Assembly (NCBI RefSeq): GCF_022201045.2
Contig: NC_068558.1
Coordinates: forward strand, 50,447,501 to 50,511,500
Reading direction: 5' to 3'
Source: Citrus sinensis
Taxonomy: Eukaryota > Streptophyta > Magnoliopsida > Sapindales > Rutaceae
DNA: 64,000 bases
This document shows positions 27,134 to 37,742 of the stretch, one piece after another. Below the pieces are notes generated by a model. The model was not told where the DNA came from. It did no database searches and saw only the letters and a program-made list of their open reading frames with translations. Within the stretch, counting starts at the first letter, position 1; each line of letters opens with the position of its first letter. Position numbers and translations under genes: made by a program.

Positions 27134-29350
27134 TCAATCAAAAGAGGTCTCTTCTTTCCGCGAAAAGAATAGGCCAGAAGGACCGCCATTGGGCAGCAGA
27201 GCTAACCACACAGGACTTTCTGCACCTTCTTCTGTGGTTAATTTGCCGTTGTTGTAGTTCATATCTGTTTTGACATAACCAGGGCAAATGCAATTGACGT
27301 GGAGATTCGGGAATTTTTTGACCAAGATCCTTGTGTAGGCATTGATAACTACTTTTGATACTACATAAGCGGACATAGAAACCGGCCAGCCTTTGGTTTC
27401 AAGGGAACCTAGTTTAAAATCATTCAAATACTCCCTCAGCACCTCATCCACTCTCTCTTCCGTTAGGTTCTCAACATCGCTTAGCACTCCTTTTGCCCAT
27501 TCATAAATCACAGTTTAATATTATAAGGGTTGTCAAATTATTTTACCTTTAACTTTCCCCAGGAAGAGGAAACATTAACAATTCTTGGTGAATCTGATAA
27601 TTGGAGGAAGGGAATCAGTGCTTCACACATTCTTTTGGTACCATAGAAGTTTGTTTGAAGGCATTTTTCAGTTGACTCATGAGTTTGAGTTGTCAATTCA
27701 TACCATTTGACCGGCGTACCATCCTGCATCATTGGGGGGGGGGGTGGGGAATTGGTCTCAGAGGTGCTGTTTTATACATTTTTTCCAAAGGATTTTATAT
27801 ACAGTAAGCTAAGTCTATAGATCTTCAAACTGTTGTTCACTTTCAACTCTAAACCTTCATGTGGCTCTCAATTGAAAGGATTGGAAATATACATGATCTA
27901 TTTGGGATCAAAGCACTATGACGTTTATCAACAGTTTCTTATCAATAGCTGTCTACTAACTTGATGCAAGACACTTTATCTACTACTCTATCAAAATTAA
28001 GCCACAGCATTGCAGTTACAAATAGGCCTGTGGATGGCAAGGGGGAAAAAAAGAAAAAGAAAAGAAAAGGGAAAAAAATATATCAAAATATACCTTGACA
28101 AAACCTGAGAAATTGTCACCCTCCAAAATGACTCCACTAGTCCCTGAACGGTTGACCTACCAAGAAGTACAGAACTCATAATAAATCAGTTTATATATTG
28201 ACCAAACTATTGGGTATATATAACTGCGAAATAAATCATATTACTTTAAGAAGTAACTTGAAAGAGTTTACAAAATGTGTTTAGTTGCTGTACTTTCAAA
28301 ATCAAGCTGCAACGAACATTACGAACAGGATCTTAGATGACAGCACCCAAGCCATCTATTTTCCTTCAAATTACATCTAATACCATTCTTATCCCTTTTT
28401 TGAAGATAATGGAAAGAAAATAAATCACATATATATGTGGAAGTACCTTGACAACACCAGATAAATCATTACCATCCATACAGACTCCACTAATCCCTGC
28501 ATTGTTCACCTGCCAAAAAATCCAAAATTTACAATAAATTGGTTTATATATCGACCAAAAATAGTTACATGACAAAGAAAACTAATATATTCTTGTGGTA
28601 TGGAGGACGGATGAACTTTGGATTGCCCTGATACCGCTTGTTATATTTCAGAGACTTGTCATTAACCCAAAAATCTAACAAATTAGTTGATATTACTTGC
28701 CTACCTAAAAAAGCCCTGAATATTTCAATCTAATGTAAGGCCCCACCAATTAGCAACAGCACCGTAGTTTTATCAAGAAGAATCACTTCTAGAATTGTGT
28801 ACCCAACTGGGACATACAACGTTACACACTATTATTATATTTTGCAATAAATATGCTCTACAAAGTATAAATGCCGCATACAATCTTATATTACGTCACA
28901 AATCCGAATTATGATGTACATACCCGGCTATATTTTAAGAAAAAAGATAGAAAAAGTATCGAGAAACGGAAGTTCAATCGTACCAAAATATCAAGCTTTC
29001 CAAAATGACTTCGAATGAAATTAGCTAGAGAGTGAATAGCAGCAGGGTCTGCAACATCAAGCTGATGAAAGATCACATTATCAAAGCCAGACTCTTTCAG
29101 TTTTTCAACAGCTTCAAGACCCCTCTTCTCATCTCTGGCTGTTAGTACCGTAGTGACCCCATTTGAAGCCAATTGCCTCACTATTTCATACCCAATTCCC
29201 TTATTTGCTCCTGTAACAACTGCATGCCTGATAAGAAATTTTCCAACCGAAAAAAAAAAAAGAAGTCAGAGAAGAAAAGAAAACAGAACATGAAAGAAGA
29301 AGAAGAAGAAGAACAGGAAGAAGGAAGTACTTTGTTGCTGCTTCTGCCAT
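27134..29350 (-). pseudogene. SDR copy 2: duplicated exon 3 and no splice acceptor before exon 5
   Basis: Same reductase family. Exons (minus): 29350-29331, 29227-28984 (TGANKGIG), 28509-28447 (VNNAGISG), an extra exon-3-like unit 28156-28094 (VNRSGTSG), 27723-27547, and a last exon of which about 27510-27134 is open (SAYVVSK; ends KEETSFD). Splice signals are good except at the 3' side of the last intron. After the donor at 27547 only about 36 bases precede the exon homology, and there is no AG. A deletion has therefore probably removed the branch region and acceptor. Without it, read-through from exon 4 meets an early stop. The protein frame of every exon is otherwise open, so loss is probably recent. 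It could still be expressed if a hidden acceptor works. Confidence 0.7.
28094..28156 (-). repeat. Second copy of SDR exon 3
   Basis: A 63-base exon-like unit with AG before and GT after, same phase and same length as the regular exon 3 at 28509-28447. It encodes VNRSGTSGVILEGDNFSGFV, where the regular exon has VNNAGISGVCMDGNDLSGVV. Flanking intron bases are duplicated too, so unequal exchange within the array is likely. The cofactor-site NNAG has become NRSG, so inclusion would harm activity. Confidence 0.7.
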
Positions 29351-29692
29351 TGAATGGAATGATAAAGTTGTGCACGACAACGAAGGTCACTGGCTTGAGA
29401 TATATTGAGAGTTTCCGTTTCTCCATCATGTCTTGGATAAAGTCGGAAAAAAAAAATATTTCTTTAGATTTTTTGTGCGGATAGTGATAAAAAAATCATC
29501 CACAGGTGCCACTTATCTATTTTTTTAGCGCAAATACTTTTAAATCATTCAATTTAAAAGAGTTAGTTATTATATAAATTATAAAAACTTATGTTTTAAA
29601 GAAGTTAAAAAAAATTTTTTTTTAAAGTCTACAGTTTTAAAATGTGTTTGTATAAAAAAATAAAAAATTTTAAAAAATAATATAATGATAAA

Positions 29693-30778
29693 CAGTAGCG
29701 ATATGCTCACAAAAACGAGCACAAAGGTTTGCACAAAACGGTGCGTTTTGTGCAACTTTTAAAAGACGACTCATAATTTCACAAGACACGCGCACGTTAC
29801 ATTCCATTCTCCCTTCACTGCAACAGCTCGGTTTTCATTCTAAAAAACTCCTTTCATTGCAACAAAAACGCAGCAGCTTTTCATTCTCCCTTCGCTGAAC
29901 TAATGACAAACAATATCACCGCCTCACATTGTTCAAATCATTTGCAACATCACTTGCATGAATCTATTTTTTAAGCTCAAGTTTACATTATTTAAAATAG
30001 TGAATAGCATGAAAAAAACAAGATAGTAGCCCAAGTTTACACAAATCTATTGTTTTACCTTCCTTTCACATTGAATTCTGAGTCAAGGAGAAGAAATCCA
30101 TTTCCCTCAGCATTTCCATCCTTATCTCCAAGGCATGACACCAGGATATCACCCGAAGCAAGGCAATGAGCCGTGCGAGGATAAGATAATCATGGCTTCT
30201 GTACAAAATTTGCAGACTCAACAACTTTATGCAAAGAGGGAGCTCTTGGATTTTTTTTGTCTGTCAACTACGTATATACAACCAGATCTGAAAGTAACAA
30301 CGATAATTTATTTAAATTCTTTTTCTTTACAAATCTTGATGCATTTATATAAATCAATTCGTTCAAAATCCAAAGCTAATATCAATACAACCCAAAATCA
30401 CGATACCCTCAACAATAACCATTCAAAATCCAAGTGGCCCAAATGGGGTAGAGAGAGTGATGAAACTGAGATCGAGAGATTGGGGGAGATCGGAGCCGAG
30501 AGAGTGTGGCAAAACAGATCCAGCGAGAATGAGGCAGTACAGAGCTTAGAGCGAGAGAGAATAGTGTATAGAGAATGAGGAAGCTGCTAGGTTTTTGTTG
30601 CAGTGAAAGGAACAAGGTTTTTTGTTGCAATGAAAGGAGGCAAACGTGAGTGTGACGAGCTGGGAAGAGCATGAGCGTGAGCGTGTGTGTTCTTGTGCAC
30701 GTTTGAAGAGCGTTTTAAAACAAAACGCACCGTTTTGTGCAAACGTTTGTGCGCGAATGTGTGAGAACATCATTTTCC
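29693..30778. mobile_element. Pack-MULE with 9-bp target duplication
   Basis: A 1,086-bp non-autonomous Mutator-like element. It is bounded by an exact 9-bp direct repeat AATGATAAA (29684-29692 and 30779-30787). Its ends are long imperfect inverted repeats sharing the core TTGCACAAAACGGTGCGTTT. The interior holds a piece of a host gene (see 30059-30187). No transposase is encoded. Reading frames at 30135-30815 run through the inverted repeat and look meaningless. Confidence 0.75.
30059..30187 (-). pseudogene. Captured exon of a selenium-binding protein (methanethiol oxidase-like) gene
   Basis: On the minus strand this reads YPRTAHCLASGDILVSCLGD, continuing KDGNAEGNGFLLLDSEFNVK. This is almost word for word the conserved segment of plant selenium-binding protein 1 (SBP1), where the family has HTAHCLASGD. 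It ends at a plausible splice donor (AG then GTAAAA at 30058), so genomic DNA including an intron edge was taken up rather than cDNA. Only about 40 codons are present and no complete gene remains. It lies inside the MULE. Confidence 0.75.
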
Positions 30779-31346
30779 AATGATAAATATCATAACTTTT
30801 AAGTGTTAATTTCATTTTTTTTAAAGTTTCATTTTATTTTTAATAAAAGAAAATTCATTAAGTTAAAAGTGGAAGAAGAGTAGGATACATAGGCGTTAAA
30901 AGTAACTCCCAAAACCAAATGAGAATGTAAAGACAAAGCTAAAGGATGAGCCATCAGCTACAAAGAAAAATTACATTAATCTATAATTTGGAAAACCCTA
31001 CTAAACAATGCTCTTTGAACACAGGAGAGGGAGCATCATCAAACTTAGTAAATTGATCACAAGATAACTCCAAATTGGCGAAAGAATCAACGACTAAATT
31101 ACTTTCAGAATAGATTAAAAAAAATAATAAATAAAGACATGTGAGATACTTTTTCACGGTAGTTAATCCATAATTTATTAGGAGTTAAAAAATTACATCT
31201 CGATAAAAGATGAACCAACCAATATTAGATAGGTCTATTCTTACATAATAATTAAATTTCTCTTTATTTGAAAGAATGGTGTCTCAAAGGCCTCTATAAA
31301 TTCTACACAAGCAAACAACATTCAATTTCAAAAGTTTTGTGAGTTG

Positions 31347-31655
31347 ATTTTTTTTTTTTATTACATGAGACTATTGCTCAAACTACAACTCATATTACAT
31401 GAGACTATAACTGATATTTACAAATCAGACTATTATTAAGACCAACTTACATCTATATTAATAGAATTCTGTATAGATTTTAACCCTCACAAATATTTGA
31501 GGGATGTCTACTCATCACTATTGGGTAAGGAAGAAGACTACCTTCACTTAATTTTAATTAAGGAAGGAAATACCCCCACAATGCATTTGTGGGGGTTCGA
31601 ATTGCTGCCCTCCAAGCCCTGACTACTCGGCCTTGGGCCGAGTGGCTTGAGTGAG
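31347..31655 (-). repeat. SINE-like interspersed repeat, copy 1
   Basis: Read on the minus strand, the element ends in a poly-A tail (poly-T near 31348-31360 on the plus strand). Its 5' part has pol III-like boxes (AGGCCGAGTAGTCAGG as A box, about 31616-31632; AATTCGAACCCCC as B box, about 31591-31603), though their spacing is short. The last 110 bases recur in the opposite orientation at 50669-50779. A 10-bp hairpin (ACCCCCACAA and complement) lies near 31572-31596. Confidence 0.5.
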
Positions 31656-32567
31656 GATATTTGCACTATAAAATTTATCATGAACATTTAAATTTAATTT
31701 TTTAAATAAAAATATCTTTAATAATTTACTAATAAAATAAGGATAATTTAATCAAACATAAAATGTCATTATTTTGACAACATTTAGCACAACATCCAAT
31801 CCAATTATCGTATCAAAAACCCCCCGACACTTTCCTCGACATTAAATCTAATTCATCATTGAGAAAAAAAAAATACTTGAGATTTAACAACATTCAACCT
31901 GCCAACCACAAGAATTTAAAAAAATAAAAAATTGCAGTTCCAGAAAAAAGAAAAAAATGCAGTACATAAAAGTAAAAATAGAAGCCAGTAACATTCAGAT
32001 TAGACTCTAGTGAGGGTAACTCAAGAGTGATCATTCTAATGCTGATTTCTCCTTTCAAAGAAAGTTTACTTCATGTTTATTGAGAGTAGTGTATATTGTT
32101 AAAAAAAAAAAATTGAATGTCTTCTTATAGGTAATACTGTAATACTACAATTTTAGAATGATGTTCTCTTCTTTCAATTTTTATTTTTGATTTTTTCAAT
32201 TCAATAAATATTAAATTTGGGTGAAATGTCTGCATGAGTGTAAAGTTTGTAAAACAAAATAAAGATAATAAATTAAATTTATTGAGGATTAATTTTAGTT
32301 TTTGAAAGAAAGTGAAAGTAAACAATCAATTTTTAAAAATTTATTGTTCACAGCATAGTTTAGAATGCATCAAATATGACAATGTGGGATAAGGCCAAAG
32401 CATCGATATAACAAATGAACAAGTAATACAAAAACGTAAAGCTTTATTTATTTGTCGGAGCAACATTGTCTGTCAAATGTCTCAAAGGAGCATTCATAAA
32501 CAAACAATGCTTGGCATTTAGTCTTTTATTGGATACATTACGATAAAACAGCAAATCAAAATCATTT
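31656..32567. other. Intergenic DNA 3' of SDR copy 3
   Basis: AT-rich spacer between the SINE-like repeat and the last exon of SDR copy 3. No gene, RNA or element with defined ends is recognised. Confidence 0.4.
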
Positions 32568-34735
32568 TCATAAATAGAGAGAGAGAGATGTGTCGTTTTC
32601 AATCAAGAATACACATTTTGAAGGACCTCCTTTGGGCAGCAGAACTAACCACACTAGACTTTCAGCACCTTCTTCAACGGTTAATACGCCGTTGTTGTGG
32701 TTTAAATCTGTTTTGACATAGCCAGGGCAAATACTATTGATGCAAATTTTTGTGAATTTTTTCGCCAGGATCCTTGTGTAGGCATTAGTTGCTGCTTTTG
32801 ATATTACGTAAGCGGCGTCTTGGGTTTCAGGTGTAAAATCATTTAGATACTCCTTCGGCACCTCATCCAATCACTCAACACTCCTTTGGCCCATTCATTT
32901 GTTATATTCTGAAACAAGATGATGAGATGAGAACCGGGAAATTAAATTTTAATCAACATGAAAAATTGAGACAGGGAAAATGGTTAATATTTTAGTCAGG
33001 GTGCAAGTTAGGTTCCCGCTTAAACTCGCTTCCAGTTCAATTCAGATGAATTTCAAAATAAAGCAGCACTTATCATCCACAATTAACTAGATAATTATTC
33101 CCGGAAAAAGGGCTTTTAGAAGTGTGTTTTACCTTTAACTTTCCCATGGAAGAGGAAGCATTAACAATTCTGGGTGAATCTGATAACTGGAGGAGGGGAA
33201 TAAGTGCTTCACACATTCTTTTGTTACCATAGTAGTTTGTTTGAATGCACTTTTCAGCTAACTCATAAGTTTGAGTTAACATTTTATACCAGTTGTCCGG
33301 CAAACCACCCTGTATAATCAAAATAAAACTTGATATAGTCATGAGATGAAAGGGACAGGTATTACATGCAATGAGCTCTTATTCTAGCCAACACAAAAAG
33401 CAAACAATACTGTAAGTAAATTCTATGGATCTTCACAATGTTGTTCACTTTGATGTTTGAACCTCCATTCAGCTCTCGATTGATAGAGATGAAATTATCA
33501 TCTATCTACGATTTGAGGTGCTGTGACTTTTAATCATCGGTTATTTCAAATTTTACGATTTGAGGAAAAGTGATTTTATGATAAACAATAGTAGTTAAGT
33601 AAAAGCTATTCCACTTTCTAAAAATATTAAATAGATGTTCAGTAAACAAATATAAGGTAAAAATCAGATTGATTTGAAAGTGTTTACTATACAACTCTAG
33701 CCGTTTTACTTTCAAATACTACGCTGCAACACAACAGTTACAAACACGCTAGGCCTTTAGATGGAATCACCAGATTGCTATCTATTTTGCCTAAAGCGGT
33801 ATCTAATTCCTAATCTTAATTCATCCCTCAATTCAAAGCAATGGGGGTAAAAAAAAATAATAATAATAAATTGCATGTACGAAAGTACCTCAACAATTCC
33901 TACAAAATTATCACCTTCCATGTTGAATCCACCAATCCCTGCATTGTTTACCTGCCAAGAAGTCCAACATTTATAATAAATCAGTTTACATATAGACCGA
34001 AAAGAAGTTATTTGACCAGGAAAACTAACATATTCTTGTAGAATTCAGGAGAAATGCGTTCCGGATTGCCCTAATATCACTTGTTATAGTTTGGAGACTC
34101 GTCATTGACCCACAAAACTAACTCAATCAGTTGATACTATTTGCCAACCTTATTGAGCCCTGGAATCCACTTGATTTCAATCTAAACAAGACCGTAATAC
34201 TTATGCGACAGCATCTTAATTTGATCATCAGAATCGATTCTACAATTGTGATGCTCTGGATACTCTACAATCCACAATCTGCCTACTAAATGAGTCCATA
34301 AGAACATTTTCAAGATTTATGGTGTTATGCGAACATTTCAAGAAACTGATATTGGATAAATCATACCAGAATATCAAGCTTCCCAAACTGACTACTGACG
34401 AAATGAACTAGAGAGTCAACGCTAGCGGGGTCTGTCACATCAAGCAGATGAAAGATCACATTGTCACAGCCAGAGTTTTTGAGTTTTTCAACAGCTGCAA
34501 GACCCCTCTTCTCATCTCTAGCAGTTAAGGCCACAGTGACTCCATGGAAGCTAATTGCCTCACAATTTCAAACCCAATTCCCTTGTTTGCTCCTGTAACA
34601 ACTGCATGCCTGCTGAGAAATTTCATATTGAAAAAAAAAAAAAAAAACAGAGAGAGAGTCCGAAAGGAAGTAAAAACAAAAAATGAAAGAAGAAGAGGAA
34701 GGGGGAATAATGTACTTGGTTGTTGCTTCTCCCAT
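32568..34735 (-). pseudogene. SDR copy 3: frameshifted reductase pseudogene
   Basis: Same gene structure: 34735-34716, 34609-34367, 33951-33889, 33309-33133, 32908-32568. Exon 2 is 243 bases where copies 2, 4 and 5 have 244: one A is missing in the codons for QLASNGV near 34551, shifting the frame. In exon 5 about 30 bases that should encode the AENLTEERV region are lost and the frame changes (near 32868-32880). An in-frame loss then joins PETQ to DAAYVISK. The C-terminus runs past the usual KEET end into LSLYL. Splice sites look normal, so decay is confined to coding sequence. Confidence 0.85.
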
Positions 34736-35113
34736 CGAATAATGTACTTGGTTGCTCCTTTTCATGGCTAGAAGAATACTCCCTTCAGATGTATATGTAT
34801 TGCGCAATCTCCATCATGGATCTCCAGGAAAGTAAAATAATATTATTCTGATATTTTTGTTCACATCGTTTCACGTGGTGAGATCATGAATAATTATGTT
34901 GCTTTCGTTTTCTTCGAAGACAATTAATTACACCTTTGTTTAAAAATAATGGCAAGGAAGGAAGCTGCACTCAAGTATTTGGATGAGTCCATTCATCTAT
35001 TACTTTTAACAAAGGGTTCAATTGCATAAGATGATATTTCACTTATTCAAATTCAACATCAAAAGATATGTAAATTCAACATCGGTATGCAGTGATCGAT
35101 GAATCATTTTCAA
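34736..35113. other. Spacer between SDR copies 3 and 4
   Basis: Likely promoter and leader of SDR copy 3 (minus strand) and 3'UTR of SDR copy 4. Nothing else recognised. Confidence 0.4.
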
Positions 35114-36658
35114 TCAAAAAAGGGTCTCTTCTTTCCGTGAAAAGAATAGACCAGAAGGACCGCCCTTGTGCAGCAGAGCCAACCAAACTGGAGATTCGGC
35201 ACCTTCTTCTACAGTTAATCTACCAGCGTTGTAGGTCATTTCTGTTTTAACATAGCCAGGGCAAACGCAATTGATGCAAAAATTTGGGTACTTCTTGGCC
35301 AGGATCCTTGTGTAGGCATTCATAGCTGCTTTTGATAGTATGTAAGCAGCTGCATTAGCAGGCCATCCTTTAGTTTCCGGTGAACCCTCTTTGTAATCAT
35401 TTAGATACTGGCTCAATACCTCATCCACTCTTTCTTCTGTGAGGTTCTCAGCATCACTAAACACTCCTTTGGCCCATTCATGTGTTACATACTGAAAGAA
35501 AATGATGAGAAACAGAAATTTCAACCTTCATGATTCCAATGAACTTAATCATAATTAAAATTTGAGACAAGGAGTACTCCAATATCGATCTACAGGTAAT
35601 TATAAGGGAATATCAGATGCAGTGGAAGCAAAATTTAGCGGCCAAATTGGGCTTAATTACTACCTGAATGTCAGCTAGGTCTATTTTATAAAGGGCTGTA
35701 AAACTGTTTTACCATCAACTTTCCCAAGGAAGAGGATACATTAACAATTCTTGCTGAATCGGATAACTGGAGGAGAGGAATGAGTGCTTCACACATTCTT
35801 TTGGCCCCCAAGTAGTTTGTTTGCAGGCACTTTTCAGCTGACTCATAAGTTTGAGTCATTTTTCCTCTTGCAACACCTTCCTGCATCATTGAGGCCACAA
35901 TAAAATTAAAAAAAAAAAAGATCGTTGTGCCGTGGTTCATCTGTAATATAATAAATCTTCCTAACCTATAGTTGATTAGATAGAAGGAAAGGGTCTTATA
36001 TTTGGTAAATTTTGAGCCAGACTGGCGCCCATGTTGTTCACTTTTTAGTAATCCCATCTAGTTTTAAACTCAGCTGCCTCAGATTACGGCAATGAAAAAA
36101 AGCTCTTATTCAAAAGTACCTCAATAAAACCTGACAAAGTATCAGCATCCGAACTGATTCCAGTAATCCCTGCATTATTTACCTGCCAAGAAATCCAACT
36201 AATTATCACTCAGTTGTATTATCGGCCAAACTAGTTGCGTCAACAGAAAAAACTGATTCTCAATCATACCAAAATATCAAGCTTTCCAAAATGACTTCGA
36301 ATGAAATCAGCTACAGAGTGAATAGCAGCAGGGTCTGCAACATCAAGCTGATGAAAGATCACATTATCAAAGCCAGAGTGTTTGAGTTTTTCAACAGCTT
36401 CAAGACCCCCCTTCTCATCTCTGGCTGTTAGTACCGTAATGATCCCATTTAAAGCCAATTGCCTCACTACTTCATACCCAATTCCCTTATTTGCTCCTGT
36501 AACAACTGCATACCTGAATATAGAATATAGTGTGCCAAGATGGAATAAGAGTGTATGGTGAGTTTATTTATTGATTGTTATGATGCTTTATTACTTATGG
36601 TGCTTTATGAGGTGCGGGGCTTAAAATTAAGATATTACCTCTTAGCTGTTTCTGCCAT
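35114..36658 (-). CDS. SDR copy 4: (+)-neomenthol dehydrogenase-like reductase, intact
   Basis: Exons (minus): 36658-36639, 36513-36270, 36182-36120, 35880-35713, 35491-35114; all phases join to give 290 aa. Motifs: [16 protein letters not shown] near residue 12, [16 protein letters not shown], catalytic [18 protein letters not shown], and C-terminal [10 protein letters not shown]. Exon 4 is 9 bases shorter than in copies 2, 3 and 5, dropping a few residues after the exon 3 junction; this lies in a variable loop. The downstream exon is well conserved with copy 5. It is one of two apparently functional copies in the array. The substrate is unknown. Confidence 0.88.
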
Positions 36659-37256
36659 TGAGGACGAAGTGTGGAGCACAACCGAGAGTCCTAGACATCA
36701 CATATTGGAAGTGCGAACTCAAAGGAAAGTCAGGTAACAAATTGCACCTTGCCACGTGTTCTAAAACGAAGAAAGTTACCAATTTGATATTAATATCTCA
36801 GTTACTTGAAGACAAAAAAAGAACGTAAACTCGTGCGGCTGTTAACAAGGCGGCTAAGCAGTACGTGGAAAAATTAATCAAATGGCGTGGCATGCAATGC
36901 ACCACAAATTTCCAATGGAAAATGAGATTCTTGCGTGAGTGTTGTGGTCCAGTGAGATGAGTGTGTGTGTGTGTGGTCTGCACTTGCGTTTGAGCAAGAC
37001 GAGTGTGTGTTGTTAAGCTACAGTAACTTCTTTTATAGTTATATGTGGTCCTAAATGGTGTGAGCATATCGGTCTTGATTTCCAATCGCTGTACACCTGA
37101 TAAATACAATTCCGTGGACTGGTCTTCCATTTCTTAAAAAAATTATTATTCTCTAAAAAAATCATTTGCTGTTCTTTTGAGGGTTCGGTACAGAACAAAA
37201 GATCAAAAAAGACATTCAAAAGCAGGATATTTCATTTCGACCAGAAAAAATAATAA

Positions 37257-37620
37257 TCATAAAAAGTCCAGACTGTCCTCCGTGACTCCATGAGGCGTTA
37301 GATAGGACCCGCCATCCTTTATCTTGTTCAATCTCCGCATTCTTATCCTTTCTTTAAGCTGGCTGGTTTTCATATTCAAAGAGTGAGCTAATTTAACAGG
37401 ACATTTGACTCTTCTGCAGCAGCTACGAGGCCAGCAACGCAAGTTATATCAGTTTTCACTAAACACAATTCATCAAGAAAACTGGGTCGTTGTAACTTGT
37501 GTGTCTGGCCGTAATCCTTGTTTAGGCATTCAAAGCTGCTTTTGAGTTTGACACAATGTGGGCAGATTGATGCGTAGGCCAGCCTTCTTTGTCAGGCAAT
37601 CCCTCTGACAAAACTTGTTC
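37257..37620 (-). pseudogene. Relic of an SDR last exon
   Basis: Minus-strand translation in shifting frames shows KEGWPTHQSAHIVS, SKAALNA and TRI, echoing the KGWP...SAYxxSKAAxNAYTRI segment of the neighbouring reductase exon 5. Stops and frame changes are frequent and no other exon remains. It is an old, largely erased copy between SDR copies 4 and 5. Confidence 0.6.
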
Positions 37621-37742
37621 AATAAGTCATTAATATATTATACAACAGTGGCATTTAGCAAACAAAAAGATGCTACTTGATAGTCCTATTACATACGGAA
37701 AAACAGCATTCAATTTCATAAATGGAGAGACATGTATCGTTT

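Noticed and set aside
30135-30815. Overlapping reading frames of 85-147 codons on both strands
   Set aside because: They run through the inverted repeats of the MULE and match no family; only the short selenium-binding protein segment is real.
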